64,000 nt of DNA from Cobetia sp. cqz5-12 (GCF_016495405.1 NZ_CP044522.1:1054001-1118000), one strand, 5' to 3'. Shown: positions 37,097 to 46,171, numbered from the stretch's first letter. Numbers and translations are program-made. Notes: a model not told the origin generated them from the sequence alone.

Positions 37097-39745
37097 ATGA
37101 GTCACGACTTGCATGAATCGTTGCGCGATAACGTGCGTATTCTCGGTGACAACCTCGGCCAGACCATCGCGGCCGACCTCGGCGATGACTTCGTCGCACG
37201 CATCGAGCGCATCCGCGCCCTGGCCAAACAGGGCCAGCAGGGCGATCAGGCCGCCCGTCATGAGCTGATCGACTATCTTCGTGATCTGCCGGATGGTGAT
37301 CTGCTGCCGGTCACCCGGGCGTTCAACCAGTTTCTGAATCTTTCCAACATCGCCGAGCAGCACTACCGTGGCCGCTTCAAGCGCGTCGAGGATTATCGTC
37401 CCGGCAGCCAGCCGGACCTCGGCGAGCTGATCACGCGCATTCGCGAGCGTGGCTTCAGTGCGCAGAAGATCGTCGAGGAGCTCTCGGCAATGCGTGTCGA
37501 GCTGGTGCTGACGGCGCACCCGACGGAAGTTATCCGCCGCACTCTGATCCAGAAATACGATGCCATCGAGGGCTGTCTGACCCAGATGGAAGGCGCCTGT
37601 GATCGCCCGGAACAGGCGACCCTCGCGCGTGCACGCCTGACCGAGCTGATCAGCCAGGCCTGGCACACCGACGAGATTCGCCACGAGCGTCCGACGCCGG
37701 TGGATGAGGCCAAGTGGGGCTTTGCCACCATCGAGAACTCGCTGTGGCAAGCGGTACCGGACTTCCACCGTCAGCTTGACGAGATGACGCTGGACGCCGC
37801 CGGTGAGCGCTTGCCGCTGGACGCCGCGCCGATCTGCTTCGCCTCCTGGATGGGCGGTGATCGCGACGGCAATCCCAATGTCACCGCCAGCGTGACGCGG
37901 ACCGTGTTGCTGCTGGGGCGTTGGATGGCAGCGGACCTCTATCTGCGCGATCTCGAACAGCTCAAGTCGGAGCTGTCGATGTGGAAGTGCACGGCCGCTC
38001 TGCGTGCCGAGGCCGGCGATGTGGCCGAACCCTATCGCGAGATCCTGCGCCGCCTGATCCTGCGCATGGAAAGCACGCGTGACTGGGCCAAGGCCGGCCT
38101 GGACGGCAAGCGCCACGAAGGCGTCGATATCATCGAGACCCGTGAGCAGCTGTATACGCCGCTGCTGGCCTGCTACCGCTCGCTGTGCGATGTGGGGCTG
38201 GATACCATCGCCAATGGCGCACTGCTCGATACCCTGCGTCGCGTGGCCTGTTTCGGTGTCACCCTGACCAAGCTCGATATCCGCCAGGAAAGCACGCGTC
38301 ACGCGCAGGTCTTCGATGAACTGAGTCAGACGCTGGGGCTGGGCAGCTATTTCGAATGGGACGAGCAGCAGCGCTGTGACTTCCTCACCAGGGAGCTGGC
38401 TGGCCGTCGCCCGCTGATCCCGCGCCATTGGGAATGTTCCACCGACACGCGCGAGGTGCTGGATACCTTCAAGGTCATCGCGCGCGAGCATCGCGAGGCG
38501 CTGGGCACCTACATCATCTCGATGGCCGGTCAGGCCTCCGATGTGCTGGCGGTGGCACTGTTGATGAAGGAGATCGGCGGTGATGTGCGTCTGCCCATCG
38601 CGCCGCTGTTCGAGACGCTGGATGATCTGGATCGCTCCGGCCCCGTCATCGACACGCTGCTGGGCATGCCGATCTATCGCGAGCAGGCCGGTGACCGTCA
38701 GGAAGTGATGATCGGTTACTCCGACTCCGCCAAGGACGCCGGTCAGCTGGCGGCTGCCTGGGCACAGTACCGCGCCCAGGAAACGCTGGTGGAAGTCACC
38801 AAGCGCCACGGCGTCGAACTGACCCTGTTCCACGGCCGTGGTGGTACGGTCGGTCGTGGCGGCGGTCCGGCGCATGCGGCGATCCTGTCCCAGCCACCGG
38901 GCTCGGTGACCGGCTCGCTGCGCGTCACCGAGCAGGGCGAGATGATTCGCTTCAAGTTCGGTCTGCCGGACATCGCCAGCCGCTCGATGGAGATCTATGT
39001 CTGCGCGGTGCTGGAAGCCAGCATGCTGCCGCCGCCGGCGCCGAAGCAGCAATGGCGTGACGAGATGGACCGCCTGGCCGGTATCGCGCACAAGGCCTAT
39101 GTCGGCGTGGTGCGTGAAGACCCGAACTTCGTGCCGTACTTCCGCTCGGTAACACCGGAAACCGCACTGGCACGCCTGCCGCTGGGCTCCCGCCCCGCCA
39201 AGCGTCGTCAGGATGGTGGCGTCGAGACGTTGCGCGCAATTCCGTGGATCTTCGCCTGGACCCAGATCCGTCTGATGCTGCCCGCCTGGCTCGGCAGTGG
39301 CGAGGCCTTCGCCACCCGCATGCAGGAAGAGGGCGGTCTGGAAGTGCTGCGCGAGATGATGAACGACTGGCCGTTCTTCTCCACCTATGTCGACATGCTG
39401 GAGATGCTGCTCTCCAAGGCCGATCTCTCGACGGCGGCCTACTACGAGCAGCGTCTGGTCGATGAGCCGGCCCTGAAGGCGCTGGGGCAATCGCTGCGTG
39501 ATCGTCTCGAGCGCCTAGAGAAGGTGGTGCTGGAAATCCGCGATCAACAGGCACTGCTTGAGCATATGCCGCTGATCCGTCAGGCTATCGATGTGCGCAA
39601 CCCCTACATCGACCCTCTGCATGGTCTGCAGGCCGAGCTGCTGCAGCGTAACCGCGACGCCGATGGCGCCATCTCCGCCGAGCTGTCACGCGCGCTGATG
39701 GTGACCATGGCCGGTATCTCGGCCGGTCTGCGCAACACCGGCTGA
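37097..39745 (+). CDS. ppc: Phosphoenolpyruvate carboxylase
   Basis: 882 residues from ATG 37097, chosen for the near-perfect AAGGAGG 5-6 nt upstream and the match to the E. coli length (883). It carboxylates PEP to oxaloacetate, replenishing the TCA cycle. Signatures: VLTAHPTEVIRRT (catalytic His near 140), WMGGDRDGNPNVT, and FHGRGGTVGRGGGP (glycine-rich loop near 580). It ends in the conserved C-terminal NTG. It is monocistronic, ending at a strong hairpin. Confidence 0.97.
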   Translation: MSHDLHESLRDNVRILGDNLGQTIAADLGDDFVARIERIRALAKQGQQGDQAARHELIDYLRDLPDGDLLPVTRAFNQFLNLSNIAEQHYRGRFKRVEDYRPGSQPDLGELITRIRERGFSAQKIVEELSAMRVELVLTAHPTEVIRRTLIQKYDAIEGCLTQMEGACDRPEQATLARARLTELISQAWHTDEIRHERPTPVDEAKWGFATIENSLWQAVPDFHRQLDEMTLDAAGERLPLDAAPICFASWMGGDRDGNPNVTASVTRTVLLLGRWMAADLYLRDLEQLKSELSMWKCTAALRAEAGDVAEPYREILRRLILRMESTRDWAKAGLDGKRHEGVDIIETREQLYTPLLACYRSLCDVGLDTIANGALLDTLRRVACFGVTLTKLDIRQESTRHAQVFDELSQTLGLGSYFEWDEQQRCDFLTRELAGRRPLIPRHWECSTDTREVLDTFKVIAREHREALGTYIISMAGQASDVLAVALLMKEIGGDVRLPIAPLFETLDDLDRSGPVIDTLLGMPIYREQAGDRQEVMIGYSDSAKDAGQLAAAWAQYRAQETLVEVTKRHGVELTLFHGRGGTVGRGGGPAHAAILSQPPGSVTGSLRVTEQGEMIRFKFGLPDIASRSMEIYVCAVLEASMLPPPAPKQQWRDEMDRLAGIAHKAYVGVVREDPNFVPYFRSVTPETALARLPLGSRPAKRRQDGGVETLRAIPWIFAWTQIRLMLPAWLGSGEAFATRMQEEGGLEVLREMMNDWPFFSTYVDMLEMLLSKADLSTAAYYEQRLVDEPALKALGQSLRDRLERLEKVVLEIRDQQALLEHMPLIRQAIDVRNPYIDPLHGLQAELLQRNRDADGAISAELSRALMVTMAGISAGLRNTG

Positions 39746-39817
39746 TTCGGTTGAACCAGCTGGCCCGTTGATTTGCGCCTTGGCGTGAAGGATTAGCCAA
39801 GGCCTATCAGCGAAACG

Positions 39818-39855
39818 AGAAAGCCCCCGTCAGGTACGCCTGACGGGGGCTTTCT
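39818..39855. terminator. Terminator of ppc
   Basis: A perfect 17-bp stem (39818-39834 / 39839-39855) with TACG loop; the stem ends in AGAAAG / CTTTCT. It lies between convergent ppc and the asparaginase gene and probably serves both. Confidence 0.88.
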
Positions 39856-39955
39856 GTTATCTATCGGCCAACCATGGGGCTGTTAGCGCGCTGATCAGCG
39901 GCTAGAATTCAGCGCTCAGCGACAAGAGTTCAGCGACCCGCGGGGTCGCCAGGTC

Positions 39956-41002
39956 TCACAGCAGGCCGCTGGCGCGCTCGCCCACCAAGGGCATCAGGAA
40001 GCGTTCCCGCTGCCAGTCCTCATCCTGATCGAGCGCCACCAGATGCAGCAGTTTGGTGAAGGTCGCTTCCAGCGTCATGTCATCGCCTGACAGCACACCG
40101 ATGGTGGCCAGACCTGCACCGGCTGCATAGTGGCCGATGGTGACCGGCCCGTGCGGACATTGGCTGATACCGGCCAGCAGCTTGCCTTCGCCACGTGCAT
40201 CGGCCAATACCCCTAGAAGCTCGCTGTCTTCCGGCAGATTGCCGCTGCCCCACAGCTCCAGTACGGCGCCCTTGACCTCCGGGCGCATCAACTGCACACG
40301 CACGCTCTCGGCGCTGATGCCGGGGTAGAGCGGCAGGCGAATGATGCTGTCCTTGCCGAGGCGAGCATAATCGGGCAGCTCGAAGGCGGGGCCCTGGTCA
40401 TCCATCAGGCGGCCGGGGTAGAGCACGACGCGGTCATCGACCCATTCGCCCAGCAGCGGCGCATTGGGCGTGGTGAAGCCGCGGTGGTCCTGGGTGTACC
40501 ACTTGCGGGTGCACACGCCACGCAGCAACTGCCCGCCGAAGGCGACCACGACTTCATTGAGGGTCGGCTGGGCGGCGGCGGTGAGCGCCAGCTCGACATT
40601 GTCCAGCGCGTCGCTGTGCTCGGCTTCCAGCGGCAACTGTGCGCCACTGACGATCACCGGGCGCGCGGTACCCTTGAGCTGGAAGGCGAGGCTGGAGGCA
40701 GTCCAGGCCAGGGTGTCGGTGCCCTGCAGCACGACGAAGCCATCGAAGCTGTCGTAGGCGTCCGCGATCTGGCTGGCGATGGTGTGCCAGTCCGCCGGTG
40801 TCGCGGAGGAGGAGTCGATCAGCTGCGGAAACTCGCGCAGGGTGAAGGCGGGCAGACGGCCACGACGGCTGGGGGGCAGTTGTTCCAGTGCTGCACGCAG
40901 ACGGGCATCGAAGTCACCGGCAGGTACCAGTCCTTGTTCACTTTCCACCATGCCCAGCGTGCCGCCGGTATACAGCACCAGGATGTGCGTCTCGGGAGTC
41001 AT
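39956..41002 (-). CDS. ansA: L-asparaginase (type I-like)
   Basis: 348 residues from ATG 41002, which has AGGTGG upstream; a GTG at 41011 is in frame. It hydrolyses asparagine to aspartate and ammonia. The first Thr motif is YTGGTLGM (about 10-17), the second is LQGTDTLAW (about 92-100), where the family usually has HGTDT. No signal peptide, so it is cytoplasmic. ansA as symbol is tentative. It is followed upstream by pcp on the same strand. Confidence 0.88.
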   Translation of the reverse strand: MTPETHILVLYTGGTLGMVESEQGLVPAGDFDARLRAALEQLPPSRRGRLPAFTLREFPQLIDSSSATPADWHTIASQIADAYDSFDGFVVLQGTDTLAWTASSLAFQLKGTARPVIVSGAQLPLEAEHSDALDNVELALTAAAQPTLNEVVVAFGGQLLRGVCTRKWYTQDHRGFTTPNAPLLGEWVDDRVVLYPGRLMDDQGPAFELPDYARLGKDSIIRLPLYPGISAESVRVQLMRPEVKGAVLELWGSGNLPEDSELLGVLADARGEGKLLAGISQCPHGPVTIGHYAAGAGLATIGVLSGDDMTLEATFTKLLHLVALDQDEDWQRERFLMPLVGERASGLL

Positions 41003-41104
41003 CGTGTCCACCTGCCAGAAATGGGAAAGCCGGCATTGTAACGCATGCCGGCTTGCAGGGGAGCTGTCGGAGTCGGGCGCTCAGCCGCGACGCGCGGGAG
41101 ATGC

Positions 41105-41764
41105 TCAGCTGATATTGCCACCGCCGATGCGCGCATCCTCCTGATGGGACATGGCGCTGACGCACATCACCCGCACGCCTTCGAGCATGCTTTCAAGACT
41201 CATGGTCGGCAGGCGGCCATCGACACTCTGCTCGGGCAGCGCCGGGATATGCACGAAGCCTGAGCGGATGGGGCTATCCGCCAGATGACGCTGCACCCCA
41301 TAGAACAGGTGGTTGCAGACGAAGGTGCCTGCCGTGTAGGAGACGCTGGCGGGAAGGCCCGCCGCCTGGAGGTCGTTGACCATCGCCTTGATCGGCAGGG
41401 TGGTGAAGCAGCCATCCGGGCCATCGGCCTCGATGGGCTCATCCACCGGCTGGTGGCCGCCGTTGTCCTTGATGCGATAGTCATCCAGGTTGATGGCGAC
41501 CCGCTCCGGCGTGATGGCGCTGCGACCGCTGGCCTGGCCGAGCATGATCACGGTGTCAGGGGCGTGCTCGCCGATGGCCTCGATGACGCTGTCAATCGCG
41601 GCGTAGCGTGTCACCGGCACCCGGCAGGTGATGATCTCGAAGCGCTCATCGGGCTGGTCCTGCAAGACCAGTGTCTGGCCGTCCAGTTGCTCGATGATCT
41701 TGAGGGCGGGATTGACGCTATCCGTGCCGAAGGGCTCGAAGCCGCAGAGTAGCAGACGACGCAT
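41105..41764 (-). CDS. pcp: Pyroglutamyl-peptidase I
   Basis: 219 residues from ATG 41764 (AAGGAA upstream). This cysteine peptidase of family C15 removes N-terminal pyroglutamate. The triad is visible as Glu88 (ITPERVAINL), Cys150 (SYTAGTFVCNHLFYG) and His172 (GFVHIP). The LLCGFEPFG start is typical. It lies 75 bp downstream of the DUF979/DUF969 membrane pair, in the same orientation. Confidence 0.95.
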   Translation of the reverse strand: MRRLLLCGFEPFGTDSVNPALKIIEQLDGQTLVLQDQPDERFEIITCRVPVTRYAAIDSVIEAIGEHAPDTVIMLGQASGRSAITPERVAINLDDYRIKDNGGHQPVDEPIEADGPDGCFTTLPIKAMVNDLQAAGLPASVSYTAGTFVCNHLFYGVQRHLADSPIRSGFVHIPALPEQSVDGRLPTMSLESMLEGVRVMCVSAMSHQEDARIGGGNIS

Positions 41765-41839
41765 GATGAAATTCCTTGGCTGGCATCGATCACCGCGGGT
41801 CACTCTGGCGGTGATCGATGCGCGGGTGGGAGTGGGAGA

Positions 41840-42751
41840 TCAGAAGGCCAGCAACAGCATCAGGCTGATGTTGGCGGCCAGCATGATCAGCGCAGGCAGT
41901 ATCTGTGCGCGAATGATGTGGTAGCGGTCATCCAGTTCCAGCAGGGCGGCCGGCACGATGTTGAAGTTGGCAGCCATCGGCGTCATCAGCGTGCCGCAGT
42001 AGCCGGACAGCATGCCCAGCACACCGACGATGGCCGGGTTGCCGCCATGCAGCGCGATGACCAGCGGATAGCCGATGCCGGAGGTGATGACCGCAAAGGC
42101 CGCGAAGCCGTTGCCCATCAGCATGGTGAATACGGCCATGCCGACGCAGTAGGCAATCACGCAGGCGATCAGGCTGGTATCCGGCACCACGCTCGAGACC
42201 AGCCCGGCGATGGTCTGGCCGACACCGGCCTGATCGAACAGCAGACCGAGGGCGGCCAGGAATTGCGGCAGGATGGCGGCCCAGCCGATGGCATCGGCCA
42301 GACGGCGACCTTCCTGCATGCCGGTCGCCGGACTCTCGCGCAGCAGCAGCAGCGCCACGGCAAAGGCCAGCACCGTCGCGACGCCAAGGCCGACCAGCGC
42401 ACTCTGACCTGTCGTGAGGGTGTAAAGGAAGGTGCCGACCGGAATCACCAGCGCGGGAATGAACAGGCGCGACCCGAGACGCTTGCGGCGCGCCTGACGC
42501 GCCTCATCGCTCAACTGGCCGTAGTTGCCGAACCCGAGCTGGCCGGTGGCAGCCAGCAGGGCCAGCGCCAGCATGGCAATACCGACCACGACATCGGGTA
42601 GCCACTGACCAAATGCCAGGCTGATGCCGAAGATCATCCAGAAGGCACTGGTGCCGAGTCTGCGCGGATGATCACGATCGGTGAGCGTCAGGACGGCAAA
42701 GGCCATGATGGCGAAGCCGGTAATCAGGTAGAGAGCGTCGATACCGTTCAT
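41840..42751 (-). CDS. DUF979 family membrane protein
   Basis: 303 residues with about nine to ten predicted membrane helices (for example DALYLITGFAIMAFAVLTL and VVVGIAMLALALLAATGQLG). The segment with GNGFAAFAVITSGIG, and later YCGTLMTPMAANFNIVP, is typical of DUF979. Its start overlaps the upstream DUF969 gene by 4 bp. The two proteins are always paired in my knowledge of the family and are thought to form a transporter; the adjacent pcp suggests pyroglutamate or pyroglutamyl peptides as substrate (inference). Confidence 0.85.
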   Translation of the reverse strand: MNGIDALYLITGFAIMAFAVLTLTDRDHPRRLGTSAFWMIFGISLAFGQWLPDVVVGIAMLALALLAATGQLGFGNYGQLSDEARQARRKRLGSRLFIPALVIPVGTFLYTLTTGQSALVGLGVATVLAFAVALLLLRESPATGMQEGRRLADAIGWAAILPQFLAALGLLFDQAGVGQTIAGLVSSVVPDTSLIACVIAYCVGMAVFTMLMGNGFAAFAVITSGIGYPLVIALHGGNPAIVGVLGMLSGYCGTLMTPMAANFNIVPAALLELDDRYHIIRAQILPALIMLAANISLMLLLAF

Positions 42752-43521
42752 GAGTGGCTCTCCGTCGCGGAAGTGGTGAAGGTGTCCTTGCCTGGTGTGG
42801 CGTTGGCCTGGCCGGAGGGCTGGGGATACTCCTCGCGCAACAGCTGATGTTCACGGCGAATGCGTGCGTCCAGCCGGCGGCAGAGCACGAAGACCACCAC
42901 CAGTGACACCAGCGCGGTGGGAATGGCATACAACGCCATGTCGGCCAGGCTGACGCTGGCGCCGCTCTTGTCGAGCACGCTCTTGATCAGCAACAACCCG
43001 CCGGAAGCCACGAAGATCAGCTGGCTGAAGAAGTTGCCGAAGTTCTCGCTGACAGCATTCAGAACGCGTATGCGTTGGCTCAGGGTCTTGAAGCGTGGCG
43101 AGCTCAGCGCCTCTTCGGGGAGATCACGTTCGGCGGCGCCGACTGACATCGGGGCGACCAGCGGTCGAATCATCGCCGGGTGACCACCGAGCTGCAGGCC
43201 GAAGGCATTGGTCGCCTTGCGCAGTACCAGGTAGCTGAAGGAGATGCGCCCGGCGCTGGCGGCCCGCAGCTTCTGGACCAGATGTTCGGCCTGATCGCGC
43301 AGGCCATTGCGCTCGAGCAGCCCGATCACCGGCAGGGTGATGATGAACAGCGAGACGGCGCGGTTGTCGGTAAAGGCCTGACCGAGCGCGGCGAGAATTT
43401 CAGTGGGTGACATGCCGGCCACCAGGCCGGAGGAGAAGCCTGCCACCAGCACCACCAGCAGCGCATTGAGGCGCAGCGCGAGGCCGATGACGATGATGGC
43501 AACGCCGATCAATGACAGCAT
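42748..43521 (-). CDS. DUF969 family membrane protein
   Basis: 257 residues from ATG 43521 (GGGAG about 7 nt upstream). The in-frame extension toward 43704 is low quality and covers the upstream repeats. It has about six membrane helices, with LIGVAIIVIGLALRLNALLV at the start, RAVSLFIITLPVIGLLERNG in the middle and the conserved LQLGGHPAMIRPLVAPM loop. It is the likely partner of the DUF979 protein in one permease complex. Confidence 0.85.
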   Translation of the reverse strand: MLSLIGVAIIVIGLALRLNALLVVLVAGFSSGLVAGMSPTEILAALGQAFTDNRAVSLFIITLPVIGLLERNGLRDQAEHLVQKLRAASAGRISFSYLVLRKATNAFGLQLGGHPAMIRPLVAPMSVGAAERDLPEEALSSPRFKTLSQRIRVLNAVSENFGNFFSQLIFVASGGLLLIKSVLDKSGASVSLADMALYAIPTALVSLVVVFVLCRRLDARIRREHQLLREEYPQPSGQANATPGKDTFTTSATESHS

Positions 43522-43888
43522 GAGGTGTCTCCCGAGCAGGGGGAGGACAATTGAATCCTTTCGAAGGACATGAGCCTGTGCCTCTGGGTGTGAGCTTGTT
43601 GTTATGCGGGTCTTGTTGCGAAGCGGGTCGAACATTGCCTGGCTATCTGAACGTTGCCGAGCCGTTCGAACATGGCAGTGCCGTTCGAACATGGCAGGAC
43701 GCAATGTTCGTTGCTTTACAACGAGAACTCAGAGGGTAGAGCGACACCAGAGGAATCCAAATGAGACATTCGGAATATATAAATTTCAACGACAAGTAGT
43801 ATCGATAAAATCTATCATCCAAATATGAATGACAGATAATATTGATACCTTGCTGGGGCCTTGCCACACCCCGTGGGGGGAGAAGATG
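43522..43888. other. Intergenic region with operator-like repeats and an A+T-rich patch
   Basis: 367 bp between the DUF969 start and the end of the MFS gene, both minus strand. It contains four 19-bp direct repeats (43623-43698), an inverted copy of the repeat core (43701-43710), and a markedly A+T-rich stretch at about 43735-43855 that is unusual for this genome and could carry the promoter of the DUF969 operon. No coding frame is convincing. Confidence 0.6.
43623..43698. repeat. Four tandem 19-bp repeats upstream of the DUF969 gene
   Basis: Units start at 43623, 43642, 43661 and 43680. Each has GAAC(A/G)T(T/G)GC at the same offset (GAAC at 43630, 43649, 43668, 43687). The last two units are identical in 18 of 19 positions and include the palindrome GTTCGAAC. 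A perfect inverted 10-bp copy of the first core (CGAACATTGC) is at 43701-43710. The near two-turn spacing would place sites on nearly one face of the helix, as for a cooperative regulator. Confidence 0.85.
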
Positions 43889-45088
43889 TCAGCCATCGAC
43901 CACTTCGGTGCTGCCATCCTCGCGCAGGCAGATACGGCGGCGCTTGCCGACCTGATAACCAAGCATGGCGGCGCTCAGCAGGATCAGCGCGAACAGCGAC
44001 GCGATCACGCGCAGGTCGGCCGTGATTTCCAGCAGGATGCCGACGGCGAGTGGCCCGAGGGCGGCCAGCATGTAGCCGGTGCCTTGTGCCATGCCGGAGA
44101 GGGCGCCCGCCAGGCGTGCATCGGAGGTGCGCAGCACCAGCAGCGTCAACGCCATCGAGAAGCTGCCTCCCTGGCCGAAACCGAGCAGCACGGCGAACAG
44201 CCAGCGCAGGGACAGTGGCCCGATCATCAGTCCCAGCAGGCCGAAGGCGGTACAGGACAACAGCAGCAGGATGGCGGGGCGCTGGTCGCGCCCCATGCGG
44301 CCGATCACGGGGGCCAACAGGGCGGTGAGCACCTGGGCCATCACCGAGGCGGCCATCAGCCAGCCGGATTCGATATCGCTCAGGCCGCGCTGCTGGAGCA
44401 GGAAAGGCAGCCAGCCAAAGACGATATAGGCCAGTGAAGACTGGCAGCCCATGAAGAAGGTGACCTGACGGGCCAGCGCCAGGTGCCACAGGCGAGGGGT
44501 GGCCTGCTGATGGCTGGTCATCTTCTCTGGCCACGGGTGGGGCATGCTCAGGCGCCAGGCGGGAAGCGCGATCACGACAAGCAGCGCCCAGCAGGCCAAT
44601 GAGGCTTGCCAGCTGTCGAGAAGGTTGGCCAGTGGCACGCTGAGTCCCGCGGCCAGCGCCGCACCAAGACATAGCGCCATGGTGTACACGCCGGTGAACA
44701 GGTCGGCTCGCTCAGGATGCTCACGCTTGACGATGGCGGGCAGCAGTGTGCCGGCGACGCCGATGCTGCCACCACATAACAGGGTGCCGAGATAGAGCAG
44801 TAGTGCCATGTCACTGGCCCGCAACCACAGGGCGATGCCGAGAGTGACCAGGGCAAGGCTGAGGGTGCGCTCTACCCCCAGGCGGCGGGCCAGGCGCGGC
44901 GCCAGTGGGGCGAACAGCCCCAGGCAGACGACGGGCAGTGTGGTGAGAAGGCCCGCTGCCAGCGTGCTCAGGCCCAGGTCCTGGGTGATGCGATCCAGCA
45001 GGGGCGCCAGGGATGACAGCGCCGGACGCAGGTTCAGGGCGACCAGAATCAGGACGAGCAGAAAAAGGGATGCTGGCATTCGGCGCAT
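43889..45088 (-). CDS. MFS permease, CynX/NimT-like
   Basis: 399 residues with about twelve membrane helices. The start ASLFLLVLILVALNLRPALS and the motif NLRPALSSLAPLL are typical of the CynX/NimT group (cyanate, 2-nitroimidazole and related uptake or efflux). LARRLGVERTL matches the MFS loop 2-3 signature loosely. No cyanase gene is nearby, so the substrate is unknown. It is probably monocistronic; a 30-bp palindrome lies about 100 bp upstream of its start. Confidence 0.85.
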   Translation of the reverse strand: MRRMPASLFLLVLILVALNLRPALSSLAPLLDRITQDLGLSTLAAGLLTTLPVVCLGLFAPLAPRLARRLGVERTLSLALVTLGIALWLRASDMALLLYLGTLLCGGSIGVAGTLLPAIVKREHPERADLFTGVYTMALCLGAALAAGLSVPLANLLDSWQASLACWALLVVIALPAWRLSMPHPWPEKMTSHQQATPRLWHLALARQVTFFMGCQSSLAYIVFGWLPFLLQQRGLSDIESGWLMAASVMAQVLTALLAPVIGRMGRDQRPAILLLLSCTAFGLLGLMIGPLSLRWLFAVLLGFGQGGSFSMALTLLVLRTSDARLAGALSGMAQGTGYMLAALGPLAVGILLEITADLRVIASLFALILLSAAMLGYQVGKRRRICLREDGSTEVVDG

Positions 45089-45184
45089 GAGGAAACCTGA
45101 ACGAGAGGACAGGTCTGTGAGAATACCGGCATATGCTCAGGCTGTCTTGCCGCGAGCCGCTCTTCCTCTCACCGGGCTGGACAG

Positions 45185-45214
45185 CAGAACGCTCGGCAAT
45201 TGCCGAGCGTTCTG
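45185..45214. terminator. Perfect 30-bp palindrome
   Basis: The sequence is its own reverse complement over 30 bp (arms CAGAACGCTCGGCAA / TTGCCGAGCGTTCTG, no spacer). It lies 90 bp after the end of the minus-strand gene at 45307 and about 100 bp before the MFS start. A terminator for the former is likeliest, but an operator for the latter is possible; there is no T tract. Confidence 0.55.
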
Positions 45215-45306
45215 TCTCAATGCGTCTGTCTCGATGAGCCTTTCTCACTGCATCAGTCCTGGCTCAATGTCCCGTCGCGATGCGCCGCTTGCCGGTACCT
45301 GAATGA

Positions 45307-45921
45307 TCAGTACTTGGGCTCAAGCTCCAGCTCGCGTGTCGTACTATCGACCCTGCGTGCTGCCGCGCGTTGACGCGTCGTGGCGCCGTCGGCATGCACA
45401 TCGTGGCCGCGGGGAGCGACATTGCGCCATGCGGGCGTCTTCTGCAGGCGCTCGGCATTGGCGCGTGCCGTATTGGAGACTGGCTGGCGACTCGCCTTGG
45501 CGCGAATCAGGGTCATGTCCTCAGTGCTCAGCAGCATGCCCTGGGGCGTGCGCTCCAGCACGAGATGGCCACGGAAGTGCCAGCAGCGCATGGGGGTATG
45601 CGCGACACGATAGCGATGGCCAGCCACCTCCAGCGAGATGGCTTCCTTCGGCTGGCAGCCAAGGGGATGCAGAGTCACTTCCTCCAGCAGCACCAGACGA
45701 TTGAAGTCGTCCGGCTGAAGTACCTGATTGCCATCATGCATGCGCACCGGGAAGGCATGGTTGTCACGCTGCAGCTCACGCCGCTTGTGACTGACGCTGC
45801 CATTGCCTTCCACGATGCCGGCACCACACACATGCACGAGCTCGCCATCAATCTGTTTGATGACAAGCACCTCGACGTGGCGCTGCTTGAAAAGATGATC
45901 ACGCAGTGAGCGTAATGGCAT
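45307..45921 (-). CDS. Hypothetical protein
   Basis: 204 residues from ATG 45921 (GAGGAT about 9 nt upstream); an in-frame start at 45936 is possible. No signal peptide or membrane helix. Residues 1-125 look like a mixed alpha/beta domain (HVEVLVIKQIDGELVHVCG, then FNRLVLLEEVTLHPLG and LEVAGHRYRVAHTPMRCWHF); the last 70 residues are basic, polar and probably disordered. I do not recognise a family. The PilZ-like length and beta-rich character are only a loose resemblance. Confidence 0.6.
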   Translation of the reverse strand: MPLRSLRDHLFKQRHVEVLVIKQIDGELVHVCGAGIVEGNGSVSHKRRELQRDNHAFPVRMHDGNQVLQPDDFNRLVLLEEVTLHPLGCQPKEAISLEVAGHRYRVAHTPMRCWHFRGHLVLERTPQGMLLSTEDMTLIRAKASRQPVSNTARANAERLQKTPAWRNVAPRGHDVHADGATTRQRAAARRVDSTTRELELEPKY

Positions 45922-46171
45922 GGCTGAAATCCTCATCTACACCATCCGTTGGCTGAGTATATCCGTCAGAGCCCGAGTCATCTCTCTGACCGACAGGCGC
46001 TTCCATGCTGCCTGCCAAGTGATATCTCGCGCTGATAGCCACATCATACGCCGTTTGTGAACATTTTTCCCGAATCAAGCACCAGTCTGGGGATAAATCA
46101 TCTTGTCATGACACGTCTTCATGACAGCTCGGTCAGGCAGATGACTGAGAGCACTGCATCCTCGTGTCGGG

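Noticed and set aside
37025..39490. 821-codon frame antisense to ppc
   Set aside because: It exactly mirrors the ppc gene; long antisense frames are expected from the codon bias of a G+C-rich genome, and the product is low-complexity His/Gln/Arg-rich.
43623..43698. CRISPR-like reading of the 19-bp repeats
   Set aside because: Units are contiguous without spacers and no cas genes are present.
43661..43698. tRNA T-loop resemblance (GTTCGAA)
   Set aside because: No acceptor or anticodon stems can be formed around it.
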